In this document: piece by piece, positions 28,759 to 39,558 of the stretch
Position numbering within the stretch: the first letter of the stretch is position 1
How the letters are laid out: every line of letters begins with the position of its first letter
Source: Agarilytica rhodophyticola
GTDB taxonomy: Bacteria > Pseudomonadota > Gammaproteobacteria > Pseudomonadales > Cellvibrionaceae
Reading direction: 5' to 3'
Assembly: GCF_002157225.2 (NCBI RefSeq)
Contig: NZ_CP020038.1
Span: 6,158,991 to 6,222,990 of the forward strand
Length of the DNA stretch: 64,000 nucleotides
The notes under the pieces: generated by a model
What the model was told of the DNA's origin: nothing
What the model saw: the letters and a program-made list of their open reading frames with translations, nothing else
Databases searched by the model: none
Program-made: the position numbers and the translations under genes

Positions 28759-30138
28759 CTATTTACTTTCTACTTTTTCAGCGATTAAGCCGGCACTTTG
28801 CTCTTCAAGTACGTGGATAATAGATTTCGCTTTACCATTCAAGAAAGTATGAATAAGGACAGTTGGGATTGCCACGATCAAACCAAGTACAGTAGTTACC
28901 AATGCACCAGAAATACCGCCAGCCATCGCTGTTGGGTCACCGGCACCATAGATGGTAATAGCCTGGAAGGTTTGGATCATACCGGTTACCGTACCTAGTA
29001 GACCAAGTAACGGTGCAACCATAGAAATAATCTTAATCAAGCCAAGATAGGATTCAATGGGTGGACGTTCTTTAAGAACCGCCTCTTCAAGCTTAAGCTC
29101 AAGTGACTCACCGTCGATTCCTGGATTATCTTCAGCAACTTTCAATACACGACCAAGAGGGTTGTTAGTATTGGCAGTTTTAGACTTCAACTGAGAACGA
29201 ACCTTGCCAGCCATTACAGACAAGACCATGAAGCGCCAGATAGACACCAATATCGCGACAGCAAACACTGCAGTGATAACATAACCAACTTCACGACCTT
29301 GATGCCAGCGTTCTTCATATGAGGGACTAGCGATAAGAGCGCGTAAAAGAGTACCACCTTGAGGACCAGTTGGATCAGCACCGACTTTAACAAAACCAGA
29401 AGTTGCTGATTGCAGTGCCTTAGCACCAGCTAAATGGCTATCTGGTTGGCGAGCCAACTCACTAATAGAACCAGTACTTGGCTCATAGGCAAGATACTTA
29501 CCATCTGAAATTAAGTTGTAGTTACCAACACGAACAACTTCACGTTGAGTCATTTGACCTGTTGGGTCAGAAACATCTGCATTAAATTTAACAACACGAC
29601 CTGACTCAACAGTCTCACGTTGCAATTCATACCATAGACGCTCGATCTCTTCGATAGTAGGCAGCTTAGTTTCGCTGTTCATTTTTTCGATTAGACCATC
29701 TAAGAACTCACCACGGTTGGCGATTTGAGCACTTACGATAGATGCATCAAGGTTAGCACGAAGGTCGCCGGCAGTAGACGTCAGGTGACCAAACAACTCT
29801 TTCAAGGAACCTAAACGCTCTTCGTACTGTGCGCGCTTTTGTTGTACGAGCAAATCTTGCTCTTTGAATTTCGTCTCAAGGCGCTCAGAGCGTCTTTCTT
29901 CCGCAGCTTTTGTAGCTTCAGCTTGCTTTAACAAGTTAGCTTGGTTGGCTTTGTTACGACGGAACTCAGCTTCGCGTTTTCTGTGCTCGCGGCTCTCAGA
30001 GATCTTGCTGTCTTTCATCAACTGTAACAGTTGATCAAGGCTGGCAGCTTTCTCATCTTGCGCAGAAACAATACCAGAGAAGCCAATAGCACTTGCAGCA
30101 GCTAGCCCTAGAAGTTGTTTTTTAATACTCATTTTCAT
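28759..30138 (-). CDS. ttpC: TtpC-type MotA/TolQ/ExbB protein with periplasmic coiled coil
   Basis: The protein has 459 residues. A signal peptide (ending ~26, GIVSAQ) leads to a periplasmic coiled-coil domain, ~30–120, full of KAAEERRSERLETK repeats. A helix near 285–305 follows, and the C-terminal half is an ExbB/TolQ channel core (IISMVAPLLGLLGTVTGMIQTFQAI; SGALVTTVLGLIVAIPTVLIHTF). TtpC is an added component of Vibrio-type TonB2 systems, and this architecture matches. Its start overlaps the DUF3450 stop, so the two are translationally coupled. Confidence 0.9.
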   Translation of the reverse strand: MKMSIKKQLLGLAAASAIGFSGIVSAQDEKAASLDQLLQLMKDSKISESREHRKREAEFRRNKANQANLLKQAEATKAAEERRSERLETKFKEQDLLVQQKRAQYEERLGSLKELFGHLTSTAGDLRANLDASIVSAQIANRGEFLDGLIEKMNSETKLPTIEEIERLWYELQRETVESGRVVKFNADVSDPTGQMTQREVVRVGNYNLISDGKYLAYEPSTGSISELARQPDSHLAGAKALQSATSGFVKVGADPTGPQGGTLLRALIASPSYEERWHQGREVGYVITAVFAVAILVSIWRFMVLSVMAGKVRSQLKSKTANTNNPLGRVLKVAEDNPGIDGESLELKLEEAVLKERPPIESYLGLIKIISMVAPLLGLLGTVTGMIQTFQAITIYGAGDPTAMAGGISGALVTTVLGLIVAIPTVLIHTFLNGKAKSIIHVLEEQSAGLIAEKVESK

Positions 30139-30920
30139 TGCGCAGCCTCCGGAGCTAAGATTGGTAAAGACATCACGTCAATTGACGCTTGCTTCTTAGC
30201 GATTTTAATACCTTTCAGAATTGCAGAGCGATACTCGCCAGCATCAAGCGCTACCCAAGCGCGTTGTTTTTGATCCCAAGCACCAGCGTATTTGCCATCC
30301 TTTGTTTGATAGATAACAGCAATACGTCCAAGTGCGAAAATATTAACTTCGCGTTCTTGTCCACCGACTTCGAAAGAGTCTGTGTAATTGTGGATAGTAC
30401 GACCGTACTCAGCTTCAATATTGTACGCCTCTAGGATCTGACGGAACTTCTCAGCTACTGAGATATCTGCACGATCCTGATTCTCACGCAAAAGCTTCAT
30501 GCGCTTCTTACGCTCTTCTGGGTACAGTGGAACGTCGAGTGCAACAAATTGCTCAAGACCATCCATCATACGAAGGATAAGAGGTTGAATCTGACGCTCA
30601 ATAACGGTGACGTTAGCGATGGATTCATCAAGATCTTTGATCAAGTTCAGCTGGTTTTCCAATTGCTTCTCAAGGCGAGCGTTATAAACACGCAACCCTT
30701 CGATTTCCTTGTTTACCCTTTTGAATTTTTGTAAAAGACTGGATGTTTCTTCCTGGAGTTTGTCGATTCGCTTTTGTGATGCTTGTCCTGCGGCAGTCTT
30801 AGTTTGACTGACCTTCAAGATCGCATCTATATCTTTGTCTGCATAAGCGGCGTTAGCAAAAAACGCCCCAGCAGAAATTGCCGTGGACAAAACCACAGCT
30901 GTCATACGCTGCTTCTTCAT
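30135..30920 (-). CDS. DUF3450 periplasmic coiled-coil protein, first gene of the TonB operon
   Basis: About 261 residues from the ATG at 30920, chosen because GGGGGAACT precedes it and a signal peptide (KKQRMTAVVLSTAISAGAFFANAAYA) begins there. The mature protein is a coiled coil at ~30–115 (QKRIDKLQEETSSLLQKFKR), followed by a conserved C-terminal DUF3450 segment (YPEERKKRMKLLRENQDRADIS). This family is found at the head of TtpC/ExbB/ExbD/TonB/TPR operons in marine gammaproteobacteria. The function is inferred from this linkage only. Confidence 0.87.
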   Translation of the reverse strand: MKKQRMTAVVLSTAISAGAFFANAAYADKDIDAILKVSQTKTAAGQASQKRIDKLQEETSSLLQKFKRVNKEIEGLRVYNARLEKQLENQLNLIKDLDESIANVTVIERQIQPLILRMMDGLEQFVALDVPLYPEERKKRMKLLRENQDRADISVAEKFRQILEAYNIEAEYGRTIHNYTDSFEVGGQEREVNIFALGRIAVIYQTKDGKYAGAWDQKQRAWVALDAGEYRSAILKGIKIAKKQASIDVMSLPILAPEAAQ

Positions 30921-31565
30921 AGTTCCCCCAACTCGGGTGCTGACATTGGAAATTTTGCGACCGAACAAATCCATGCAACTTATTCGGATGGTTATCATGT
31001 AATAATCTAAACTTTTTTGTATTCGTAAAAAGCAGCATTGTAATAACACCCTTAACGAACATTCAATTACTTATAGTTTGACGCGTTGGCACGCACAACA
31101 AACATCACTATAAGTAACACTAATGATCATTAACTCATCAAAAAAGTAACAGAAAAGTAACACCCGCTCATATTTTACTCTCAACCAAGTTTTGCTTTGG
31201 ACGACATAATCCCCCGAAGTTTCTTTTGTGAAGAGGGTATTTTTGCAAAATTTCAAACGGGCAAACTACCTCTGAACGCAGATTAAATTGCCTGCGTTAC
31301 CAGAATACCCTATTTTCACGCCAAGGTTATATAGATTTTGTCTAGCAAGTGTTCACTTTCTCTCTAGCATAGAATTTTCAGTGATCAAGCCCACTATAAG
31401 GTTCAATTAGAGAATAGAGATTGAATTAAAAAGAAATTGACCTGAGGAACAGTATTGCGCTAGAAAATTAAACGCCCAATACAAAAAGATCATTAAGGCG
31501 ACAAAGCTACAACTCGTTATTGCACGAAAAAGCAAAATCAAATGAAAAAAATCGAATATTTTTTT
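30921..31565. other. intergenic region upstream of the TonB operon
   Basis: This 645-bp region carries no convincing gene; the short frames here lack start signals or family motifs. It should contain the TonB-operon promoter (minus strand), the end of folA, and the palindromes annotated at 31067–31132. Confidence 0.55.
31067..31132. promoter_or_regulatory. paired inverted repeats upstream of the TonB operon
   Basis: TTACTTATAGT (31067–31077) and ACTATAAGTAA (31107–31117) are a perfect 11-bp inverted repeat 29 bp apart. The palindrome TAATGATCATTA follows at 31121–31132. They lie about 150–210 bp before the DUF3450 start and are candidate regulator sites. The AT-rich palindrome is only loosely Fur-like. 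Confidence 0.4.
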
Positions 31566-32084
31566 CTATTTTTTTCGGTCAAAAACTACGAAGGAATAGT
31601 CGTAAGGATTACCCCCTTGTGCTTCATACTTATCACGAGAAATTTCTTGCCAATGCTCAGGGTCAAATAGTGGAAAAAACGCGTCACCTTCCACTTCAGC
31701 ATGCACTTCTGTGAGGTACAACCTTGTACAGATATTGATCGACTGCTTGTAGAGTTCCGCGCCGCCTATCAACATGATTTCCTCTTTGTTATCTAACAAA
31801 GCGATTTGATTGGCTATAGATATAGCAGCATCTATATCATGTACAACTTTGACACCATCGTAAGACCAATTATCTTGCCTTGTAACAACAATATTGGTTC
31901 TTCCTGGAAGAGGCCGCCCAATGGACTCAAAGGTCTTGCGCCCCATAATAATGGGGTGCCCCATAGTAATTTTCTTAAAGTATTTAAGATCTTCCGACAG
32001 ACGCCACGGAAGGCCGTTTTCCTTACCGATTGTACGATTTTGCGCCATTGCTACCACAATGGAAAGCTTAACTGGAGTAGACAT
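31566..32084 (-). CDS. folA: dihydrofolate reductase
   Basis: About 172 residues from the ATG at 32084; a TTG two codons upstream is the alternative. It has the NADPH/folate motifs of DHFR: SIVVAMAQNRTIGKENGLPWRLSEDLKYFKK, with Asp in the active site, MGRKTFESIGRPLPGRTNIVVTR, and IMLIGGAELYKQ. It reduces dihydrofolate to tetrahydrofolate, replenishing the cofactor used by ThyA. The gap to thyA is 7 bp, a common operon in proteobacteria. Confidence 0.95.
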   Translation of the reverse strand: MSTPVKLSIVVAMAQNRTIGKENGLPWRLSEDLKYFKKITMGHPIIMGRKTFESIGRPLPGRTNIVVTRQDNWSYDGVKVVHDIDAAISIANQIALLDNKEEIMLIGGAELYKQSINICTRLYLTEVHAEVEGDAFFPLFDPEHWQEISRDKYEAQGGNPYDYSFVVFDRKK

Positions 32085-32091
32085 ATTCAAA

Positions 32092-32931
32092 TTAAACCGA
32101 AATAGGTGCTGCTATGTGAGGGTGTGCATCATAGCCTGTAAGTGTAAAGTCGCTATATTTGAACTCGAATATATTCTTTACATCAGGGTTTATTTCCATC
32201 TTTGGAAGATCTCGAGGCTCCCGGCTTAACTGAGTATCAACTTGCTCCATATGGTTTAAATATAAGTGCGCATCACCAAAGGTATGGACAAAGTCACCAG
32301 GCTTTAAATCGCACACTTGTGCCATCATCATAGTCAGTAGGGCGTATGAGGCGATATTAAATGGTACGCCTAAAAATACGTCAGCACTGCGTTGATAGAG
32401 CTGGCACGACAAACGACCATCGCTAACATAAAACTGGAAAAGGGTATGACAAGGCGGTAAAGCCATTTTACCGTTTTCAACATTATCTTGTGGTGAGATA
32501 CCCTCATCAGGTAGCAAGCTGGGGTTCCAAGCTGAAATTATTAGCCTGCGTGAATCGGGCTTACTCTTGATTTGGCGAACAAGCTCGGTAACTTGATCAA
32601 TACTTTGCCCGTTTGGTACGGGCCAGCTGCGCCATTGAGCTCCGTAAATAGGCCCTAAATCGCCATTAGAAGTTGCCCAGGCGTCCCATATCTTAACGCC
32701 ATTTTGGGACAGGTATTCAATGTTAGTCTCACCATTTAAGAACCATAGCAACTCATGAATAATGGACTTTAGGTGACACTTTTTGGTGGTTACCAATGGA
32801 AAGCCCTGCTCTAAGTCAAAGCGCATTTGGTGACCAAAAATACTCACCGTCCCTGTTCCAGTGCGATCTTGCTTCTTCGTTCCGTTATCACGGATATGGC
32901 GCATTAAATCTAAATATTGTTTCACTTCCAA
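32092..32931 (-). CDS. thyA: thymidylate synthase
   Basis: The protein has 279 residues, slightly longer than the 264 of E. coli ThyA. It starts [40 protein letters not shown]. The catalytic Cys is in [42 protein letters not shown]. It converts dUMP and methylene-THF to dTMP and DHF, which FolA recycles. A small insertion ([19 protein letters not shown]) lies just before the catalytic motif and accounts for the extra length. Confidence 0.96.
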   Translation of the reverse strand: MEVKQYLDLMRHIRDNGTKKQDRTGTGTVSIFGHQMRFDLEQGFPLVTTKKCHLKSIIHELLWFLNGETNIEYLSQNGVKIWDAWATSNGDLGPIYGAQWRSWPVPNGQSIDQVTELVRQIKSKPDSRRLIISAWNPSLLPDEGISPQDNVENGKMALPPCHTLFQFYVSDGRLSCQLYQRSADVFLGVPFNIASYALLTMMMAQVCDLKPGDFVHTFGDAHLYLNHMEQVDTQLSREPRDLPKMEINPDVKNIFEFKYSDFTLTGYDAHPHIAAPISV

Positions 32932-32957
32932 CCTACTTTAGTTTTCTATCTATAATA

Positions 32958-32991
32958 CCCATGAAAAATTCATCCTGAAATTTTTCATGGG
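32958..32991. terminator. strong hairpin between lgt and thyA
   Basis: CCCATGAAAAATT and AATTTTTCATGGG form a perfect 13-bp stem with an 8-base loop, 26 bp before the thyA start. There is no clear T-tract beyond the A/T within the stem, so attenuation or transcript-stability roles are possible as well as termination of lgt. Confidence 0.5.
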
Positions 32992-33094
32992 GTCGAAACA
33001 AAAACCCTGGCGCAAATACGTCGATTTGTTGGGGTTTTCGCTTCTCGCATGGGCTAAAGCTCATGAGCAAGCCATCCTTGGCTTACATATAGAT

Positions 33095-33943
33095 TTATTT
33101 AGTCGCCTCAACGGTCTCAGTCTTGGCGTTGCCACTAGCAAAACGATACGCGGCAAAAAATATAATGAGCCCAATAATAATCATTGGAAGGCTAAGTATC
33201 TGGCCTCTTGTCATCCAGCCAAATTGGTAGCCAATGTGAGCATCTGGTTGACGAACAAATTCAACACCAAAACGGAAACAGCCATAACAAATCAAAAATA
33301 AAGAAGCTACAGCGTAACGCGGGCGCGGTTTGCGGGAAAACCAAAATAAAATAATGAATAGCACTAAGCCTTCGAAAAAGGCTTGATAAAGCTGCGATGG
33401 ATGGCGCACAAGCTGATCCACATCTTTGGGAAATACCATCCCCCAAGATACATCTGTTTCACGACCCCAGAGCTCACCCCCGATAAAGTTACCTAAGCGC
33501 CCAAGCCCCAAACCAATAGGTACGAGAGGCGCGGTAAAATCCATAACATCAATAAACGGACGCTTTATCTTTCTTGAAAACATTATCATGGCAATAATGA
33601 CACCTATTAGACCGCCATGGAAAGACATCCCCCCTTCCCAAACACGAAATAGTATGCCGGGGTTGTCTAGGAAAGCTGAAAAGTTATAAAAGAAGATGTA
33701 GCCAATCCTAGCTCCTATTACAACACCCATTGCACCGAAAAATATCAAATCCTCCACTTGAGCTTTGGTGACGGGAGAATAAGGCTTTTTAGTGCGCATA
33801 GTTCCCAGTAACCACGCAGCGGCAAAGCCGAATAAATACATAAGACCATACCAATGGATATTGATAGGGCCAAATACTTTGCCAAACAACTCAAAAGACC
33901 CCAAACTCAATGCCACGGGATCAATTTCTGGGTATTTCAACAT
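33095..33943 (-). CDS. lgt: prolipoprotein diacylglyceryl transferase
   Basis: About 282 residues from the ATG at 33943 with GGAA upstream; the open frame can start eight codons earlier at a TTG. It is a polytopic inner-membrane enzyme with seven helices. Hallmarks are [18 protein letters not shown] (catalytic His region) and the Lgt signature [23 protein letters not shown]. It transfers diacylglyceryl from phosphatidylglycerol to the lipobox Cys of prolipoproteins. It sits upstream of thyA–folA, as in many gammaproteobacteria. Confidence 0.95.
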   Translation of the reverse strand: MLKYPEIDPVALSLGSFELFGKVFGPINIHWYGLMYLFGFAAAWLLGTMRTKKPYSPVTKAQVEDLIFFGAMGVVIGARIGYIFFYNFSAFLDNPGILFRVWEGGMSFHGGLIGVIIAMIMFSRKIKRPFIDVMDFTAPLVPIGLGLGRLGNFIGGELWGRETDVSWGMVFPKDVDQLVRHPSQLYQAFFEGLVLFIILFWFSRKPRPRYAVASLFLICYGCFRFGVEFVRQPDAHIGYQFGWMTRGQILSLPMIIIGLIIFFAAYRFASGNAKTETVEATK

Positions 33944-34062
33944 AAAATATTCCAAATAAGAGGACAATGCTCAACCAGCACTTTAGTCACGAGCAGATAA
34001 AATAACAGGCGCATCATACCAGAAGCATTTTTCTGTTGATATCACATGATTTTATCTGCCAG

Positions 34063-36333
34063 CTAAGACAGTTCTTCTTCCACATTTGGGCGCAGCAAAC
34101 GAGTTAGGCCAAACTGCTTTAAGCTGCTTTCAAGGCAACGGTTGATAGAATCGGCATCCGGTAGGTTCATCACTTCACCCAATAAGGCTTCTGCTTGCTC
34201 CAAGCTCATAGCCCTAACAACAGATTTTACTTTCAGCAGGTTCGATGCACTCATAGATAAGACATCAAAGCCCATTGCCACGAGCAATATTGCAGCCGAA
34301 GGCTCGCCAGCCAGCTCGCCGCAAATACTAACGGGAATACCTTCAAGGTGAGACTCTTCTACCACAAACTTCAATGCTCGAAGCACCGCCGGGTGAAGAG
34401 AATGATATAAATCTGCAACTCTGGCATTGTTGCGATCAACAGCGAGTAAATATTGTGTCAGGTCATTACTACCCACAGATAAAAAATCTACTCGAGCGGC
34501 AAACTCTCTTGCCTGGTAAACCGCCGCAGGGACTTCAACCATCACGCCAATAGGCGGCATCTGGACTTCATAATTTTCATCCAGCAACTCGTCATAGGCT
34601 CGATAAATCAGCATCTGTGCAATTTCTAACTCAGCAACATTCGACACCATTGGCAGCATAATACGCAAATTATCTAAGCCCTCACTGGCTTTGAGCATAG
34701 CTCTTACCTGTGTCAGGAAAATCTCTGGATGATCAAGGGTGACACGTATACCGCGCCATCCCAGAAAAGGATTATCCTCAGAAATAGGAAAGTAAGGCAA
34801 AGCCTTATCACCACCAATATCAAGCGTTCTCATGGTGACAGTATGTGGTGCAAATGCTTCCAGCTGATCGCGATAGGCAATACGTTGTTCTTCCTCACTG
34901 GGAAAACGGTCGCGTAACATAAAAGGGACTTCGGTACGATACAAACCGACTCCCTCAGCCCCGCGCTCAATTGAAATCATGGCATCGGCTTTAAGGCCAG
35001 TATTAACAAAAAGAGCAACACGGTGATGATCAGTGGTTTCGCAAGGTAAATCTTTTAATGTTTCAAGGCCTGCAACCAGATCCTTATCTTCATCGACAAT
35101 GGCTTGGTACTGCTCACGCAAGGCATCACTGGGATCGACGTAAATGGTACCTCGGTAACCGTCGATAATAAGCTCGTGCCCTTCGAGCTTGGTGAAAGGA
35201 AAATCCACCGCACCCATAATTGTCGGAATTCCCATGGAGCGCGCTAAAATAGCAATATGTGAATTGCTAGAACCACGCAAAGAAACAAGGCCGACCAGTT
35301 TCTCCTGAGGTATTTCCGCTAATACCGAAGCCGTTAAATCTTCACCGACAAGAATACTTGCCTCTGGGTATACCCGCTTTTGCGTTGATAATTGCTGCAA
35401 ATACGCCAGTACCCGACTGCCTAGATCCCTAACATCAGAAGCACGTTCTCGCAAATAAGGATCGCTCATGCTATTGAAAGTCGCTACGTGCTCCAGTATT
35501 ACTTGACTCCAAGCATATTGAGCTGAGCAACCCTCTCGAATTTTTTCTATCACCTCTCGGCCAAGAGACTCGTCATCCAACATAGCCAAGTATGCATCGA
35601 ACAAGATTCGCTCTTCTTTGTTGATGCGATTTTCTAACTCTTTACCCAGGTTGTTAACGTCTTCTCTCACCGCAGCCAAACAACGGTGAAAGAATGCGAT
35701 TTCTTTATCAAGGTCGCTATAACCTTGATAGGGAACTGATTTCAGATCTGATAAAGGTGATGACACCACGCAGCGACCAATCACCACTCCCGATGAACCA
35801 GCGATACCAGTAAAGCGTGTTTCACTTTTTGATGATTTAGCTGAATGTAAAACACCTGTGGCTTCAGCATGGGCAATGACACCGGCCAACTGCGCCGACA
35901 TAGTCACCAAGAATGCTTCATCGCCTTCATCAAAGCGGCGATTATCCTGCTGCTGCACAACAAGCACTCCCAGAACCTGACGATGATGAATTATCGGTGC
36001 ACCAAGGAAGGAATTAAACTTTTCCTCACCTGTTTCTGGAAAATACTGATATTTGGGGTGATTAACAGCATTATCGATATTTATTGGCTCTTCGCGGGAA
36101 GCGACATGTCCCACCAAGCCCTGCCCCTTGGAAAGCCCTACTTTGCCTATCGAATCGCTGTTTAAGCCCTCTGTTTTCTTTAAGAGGTACTGATCATTCT
36201 CGTCGCGCAGGTAGATCGAACATACATCTGCGTTCATCGCAGCTTTAACACGCTGAACAATGATAACTAAAACTTCGTCAAGCTCTGAAGCAGCATTAAC
36301 TTCTTGAACAATCTGACGGAGAGAATTTAGCAT
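34063..36333 (-). CDS. ptsP: PEP–protein phosphotransferase of the nitrogen PTS (EI-Ntr)
   Basis: About 756 residues from the ATG at 36333, preceded by GGGGA and overlapping the rppH stop. Residues ~1–160 are a GAF domain. Residues ~170–750 are an enzyme I core: phospho-histidine in [22 protein letters not shown], then [15 protein letters not shown], and a PEP-binding C-terminus with [17 protein letters not shown] and [12 protein letters not shown]. It passes phosphate from PEP to NPr in the regulatory nitrogen PTS. The rppH–ptsP pairing is conserved. Confidence 0.95.
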   Translation of the reverse strand: MLNSLRQIVQEVNAASELDEVLVIIVQRVKAAMNADVCSIYLRDENDQYLLKKTEGLNSDSIGKVGLSKGQGLVGHVASREEPINIDNAVNHPKYQYFPETGEEKFNSFLGAPIIHHRQVLGVLVVQQQDNRRFDEGDEAFLVTMSAQLAGVIAHAEATGVLHSAKSSKSETRFTGIAGSSGVVIGRCVVSSPLSDLKSVPYQGYSDLDKEIAFFHRCLAAVREDVNNLGKELENRINKEERILFDAYLAMLDDESLGREVIEKIREGCSAQYAWSQVILEHVATFNSMSDPYLRERASDVRDLGSRVLAYLQQLSTQKRVYPEASILVGEDLTASVLAEIPQEKLVGLVSLRGSSNSHIAILARSMGIPTIMGAVDFPFTKLEGHELIIDGYRGTIYVDPSDALREQYQAIVDEDKDLVAGLETLKDLPCETTDHHRVALFVNTGLKADAMISIERGAEGVGLYRTEVPFMLRDRFPSEEEQRIAYRDQLEAFAPHTVTMRTLDIGGDKALPYFPISEDNPFLGWRGIRVTLDHPEIFLTQVRAMLKASEGLDNLRIMLPMVSNVAELEIAQMLIYRAYDELLDENYEVQMPPIGVMVEVPAAVYQAREFAARVDFLSVGSNDLTQYLLAVDRNNARVADLYHSLHPAVLRALKFVVEESHLEGIPVSICGELAGEPSAAILLVAMGFDVLSMSASNLLKVKSVVRAMSLEQAEALLGEVMNLPDADSINRCLESSLKQFGLTRLLRPNVEEELS

Positions 36334-36848
36334 GCAGAGTCCCCATGTGAATCCGGGCCACATGCGACAATATCGCGGTTATATATAGGTAGCAGCTCCT
36401 TTAAGGCTTTGCGATAAACCTCTCGTTTAAAAGAAACCACTTTTGAAAGAGGATACCAGTAATTGGCCCATGCCCATTGATCAAATTCTGGGGAGCCACC
36501 GCTGTCTATACGAATAGAAGCTTCACTAGATAACAGCTTGAGCAAATACCATTTTTGTTTCTGGCCAATGCAAACTGGCGACTTATGAGAGCGAACAAGC
36601 TTTTTCGGTAATCGATAACGCAACCACCCTTTAGTGACGGCCATAATTTGAACATCTTTCTCTTGTAAGCCAATCTCTTCTTCTAATTCGCGGAAAAGTG
36701 CTACTTCGGGGTCTTCTCCTTGCTTGATCCCACCTTGGGGAAATTGCCAAGCATCCTGACCACCAACCCTTCGTGCCCATAGTATGCGTCCATGATTGTT
36801 CGCCAGGATAATACCGACATTCGGACGAAATCCATCAGGGTCTATCAA
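36327..36848 (-). CDS. rppH: RNA 5'-pyrophosphohydrolase (Nudix)
   Basis: The protein has 173 residues and begins [27 protein letters not shown], as RppH does. The Nudix box [23 protein letters not shown] is complete with its metal-binding Glu residues. It removes pyrophosphate from 5'-triphosphate mRNA, starting RNase E-dependent decay. Its stop overlaps the ptsP start, so the pair is translationally coupled. Confidence 0.96.
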   Translation of the reverse strand: MIDPDGFRPNVGIILANNHGRILWARRVGGQDAWQFPQGGIKQGEDPEVALFRELEEEIGLQEKDVQIMAVTKGWLRYRLPKKLVRSHKSPVCIGQKQKWYLLKLLSSEASIRIDSGGSPEFDQWAWANYWYPLSKVVSFKREVYRKALKELLPIYNRDIVACGPDSHGDSAC

Positions 36849-37187
36849 GCGAGCACCTCTCTCTATATTTGTTATAATAAGGCATCTATTGTTTCACAGT
36901 TTAGTAATATCCATCAAACCACGCAGATTTGCACGCCTTAAATAGTTTTTTTGCATGCAAATCAGTCAATTAGCGCCTATCTATAACATAGCTTTAAAGA
37001 GGCACTAGATGCATCACAAGAATGTGATGCTCAAAATCGACCGCAATAAGCCGTTGATTTTGCAAGCAAATAAAATGATATTTTTATTTGCAGTTGCCAG
37101 TATGAGGACAGGATGCACATCTCTGGCTAACAACTAATTCGTCTTTTTTTCAAAAAGCAGCCCTAATTTTTAGGCTAAGGATTTATA
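36849..37187. other. divergent intergenic region between rppH and the HAD gene
   Basis: This 339-bp AT-rich region has no gene. It contains a perfect hairpin GCATCACA–AGAA–TGTGATGC at 37011–37030, which could be a regulator site or small terminator. Promoters for both flanking genes must lie here. Confidence 0.5.
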
Positions 37188-37841
37188 TTGAGTTTAGCGA
37201 TTTTTGACCTCGATAATACCCTACTCGGTGGCGATAGTGATCACAGCTGGGGAGAATTTATGATTGAGAAAGGCCTTGTTGATGGCGAATCTCACAAAAC
37301 AGCCAACGATCAGTTCTATCAAGATTATAAAGCCGGCACCCTAGATATTAGTGCGTATGTCTCATTCACCTTGTCTCCACTTAGAACCATGAGTATAGCT
37401 GAACGAGAGAAACTGCATGAAGAGTTTATGGCGAGTAAAATTACTCCATTGATTCTCCCCAAAGCTCAAGCCCTAATCGAAAAACATAGAAATCAAGGCC
37501 ATACCTTACTCATTATTACCGCTACTAATCATTTTATTACAGCTCCCATCGCCAGGCGCCTGGGGATAGAGAACTTACTTGCTACTGACCCGGAAGTTGT
37601 CGATGGGAAATTTACTGGTCGACTCGCCGGAACACCTTGCTTTCAAGAAGGAAAGGTTGTGCGTCTACGACAGTGGCTACAAGACAGACCAGAGGATATG
37701 GAAGAAAGTTTCTTTTACAGTGACTCGTTTAACGACCTGCCTCTGCTGGAACAAGTATCCTACCCGTACGCAGTAGACCCTGATGAAACCTTGAAAGAGC
37801 ACGCTGAAAACAATAACTGGCCAGTCATAAGTTTAAGATAA
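37188..37841 (+). CDS. HAD-superfamily IB phosphatase (SerB-like)
   Basis: The protein has 217 residues. HAD motif I is FDLDNTLLGGDSD with the nucleophile Asp7. Motif II is IITATN, and motif III/IV is SDSFNDLPLLEQV. The cap region matches the HAD-IB group that includes phosphoserine phosphatase. The start is a TTG at 37188 with AAGGA upstream. The substrate is unknown. The stop overlaps the next gene start by one base (TAATG), so the HAD and imelysin-like genes are co-translated. Confidence 0.88.
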   Translation: MSLAIFDLDNTLLGGDSDHSWGEFMIEKGLVDGESHKTANDQFYQDYKAGTLDISAYVSFTLSPLRTMSIAEREKLHEEFMASKITPLILPKAQALIEKHRNQGHTLLIITATNHFITAPIARRLGIENLLATDPEVVDGKFTGRLAGTPCFQEGKVVRLRQWLQDRPEDMEESFFYSDSFNDLPLLEQVSYPYAVDPDETLKEHAENNNWPVISLR

Positions 37842-38986
37842 TGGATACAAAACTATATCGCTACAGCATCATTCTCTTATGCTCGCTTGGTTCTATCGCA
37901 TGTGAACAGGAATCTTCGCCGTCAATAGAGGCACCGCAAGAGCGAGCAGAGACTGCCACTCACCACAATGCCCAAACCCAACAAATATCCAATGCTATGT
38001 TTAAAGCTGGCGCCGACGCATTGGATGAATCTGTAAGAAATTTTATTGCGCTAAAGTCAGCAATTGAAAAATTTATCGCAGCTCCCAATCAAGACAAATT
38101 AATCGCGGCCCAGCAAATATGGCTAAAGGCCGTGCTCTCTTATCGACATTTTTTTTATTTTCGCCATATAGGTTTAGTGGCACCGGATAAACTGCCGCAG
38201 CTCAATCAACTTGATTATCAGTTGGCCAGCTTCCCTATCCAACCCGGCTTTTTAGATACTTTTGGTGACTACCCTTACTCTGGGTTAGTGCACGATATCA
38301 GCTTTCCTCTAAGTAAACAGAGCCTATCAAATCAGCATGGTTTGACAGACTTAAGCGAAGTGGTACTTGGTTTGTATGCTCTGGAATTTATGCTGTTTGA
38401 TTCTGGCAGAGAACGTAACTATGAAGATTTTCTGCAAGTAGACACCCTCGATAAAGAGCATAAAGAAAGAGGTTTCGAACAGTTACAAGAAATCCCAAAC
38501 AACCGACGCAGACAGCTTTTATCATTACAAGCAGAAATATTAATTGATGATGCAAAGCTCCTATTGTCGCTCTGGCAAAGCCCTGCTCAAGAAACAACCT
38601 ACAAAAGATGGAATGATTTATCCGCCTCGGATAAACATACGATTGCCGCATCAGCCTTGGAAAGTGCGCTGACTCAAGTACTGCTGGAAATTGGCTCTCT
38701 TAACCAGCATGAAGACCAGGAGACAGTTATTTCTCCCCATATTTTGGGAGGTGTAAGTACTACCGATAAGCTCAATGCACAACGAAACTTTATTACTTAC
38801 AGTTTGGAGTCGATGTTGAATGCAATAAAGTTTCTACCTGATGGCATTGCAAACCAGATAAGCCTAAATTTAACAAATGCTATAGAAGTGAGTACCAAGC
38901 CAGAGTTTAGTAACAATCCAAAAGAGTATTGGCAAGAAGTGTTTGCGAAGGTAAAGCAATCAGTGGATTTAATTCCTCAAAGCTAA
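37841..38986 (+). CDS. imelysin-family (M75-like) exported protein
   Basis: This 381-residue protein has an N-terminal signal with a possible lipobox (SIACE), followed by a Gln/Ser-rich linker. The body, ~50–380, matches the helical imelysin fold: WLKAVLSYRHFFYFRHIG, YSGLVHDISFPL, and GLYALEFMLF. In imelysins the matching GxHxxE motif holds a metal-binding His; here it is Tyr (GLYALEF), so metal binding is doubtful. The family is linked to iron uptake. It is coupled by a one-base overlap to the HAD phosphatase gene. Confidence 0.72.
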   Translation: MDTKLYRYSIILLCSLGSIACEQESSPSIEAPQERAETATHHNAQTQQISNAMFKAGADALDESVRNFIALKSAIEKFIAAPNQDKLIAAQQIWLKAVLSYRHFFYFRHIGLVAPDKLPQLNQLDYQLASFPIQPGFLDTFGDYPYSGLVHDISFPLSKQSLSNQHGLTDLSEVVLGLYALEFMLFDSGRERNYEDFLQVDTLDKEHKERGFEQLQEIPNNRRRQLLSLQAEILIDDAKLLLSLWQSPAQETTYKRWNDLSASDKHTIAASALESALTQVLLEIGSLNQHEDQETVISPHILGGVSTTDKLNAQRNFITYSLESMLNAIKFLPDGIANQISLNLTNAIEVSTKPEFSNNPKEYWQEVFAKVKQSVDLIPQS

Positions 38987-39088
38987 GTTCTTCACAGGTA
39001 TGGAGTTGGCACTAGAGAGATTAGCACCCCAAAAGCACTTCATATTAGTTAAAAGTGCCTTTGGCAATGCTTGTTGATAAAGCTTTAG

Positions 39089-39478
39089 TTACGCATCTTC
39101 AATATTGGCTTCATAGCCATCTGCATCCATAGCGTCGTCGAGTTCAGCAAGATCACTCGGTTGAACTTTAAAAAACCAGCCATCATCATATGGAGAGCTA
39201 TTTACTGTTTCAGGGGCTTCTTCTAGCGCATCGTTAATAGCAATCACATCACCAGAAATTGGTGAAAAAATATCCGAAGCGGCTTTTACTGATTCAACAA
39301 CACCGGCTTCCTCTCCCGCAGCAACCTTTGATCCCACTTCAGGCAACTCAACATAAACAACGTCGCCAAGAGCTTCTTGTGCGTGGTCAGAAATACCGAC
39401 AGTGACACTACCGTCATCCTCTACGCGAGCCCATTCGTGGCTCGACATATATTTAAGTTCAGACCTAAACTCGCTCAT
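39089..39478 (-). CDS. gcvH: glycine cleavage system H protein
   Basis: The protein has 129 residues. The lipoylation Lys65 is in [18 protein letters not shown], and the start [20 protein letters not shown] is standard for GcvH. It shuttles the aminomethyl group between GcvP, GcvT and Lpd. It lies about 80 bp downstream of gcvT on the same strand. gcvP is not adjacent. Confidence 0.96.
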   Translation of the reverse strand: MSEFRSELKYMSSHEWARVEDDGSVTVGISDHAQEALGDVVYVELPEVGSKVAAGEEAGVVESVKAASDIFSPISGDVIAINDALEEAPETVNSSPYDDGWFFKVQPSDLAELDDAMDADGYEANIEDA

Positions 39479-39558
39479 CTTTCTATCCCCAATATTTTAA
39501 TAAATGAAAACTTTACCAAAAATTAAATACACCAATTATTGCCATATAGAAATATAGC

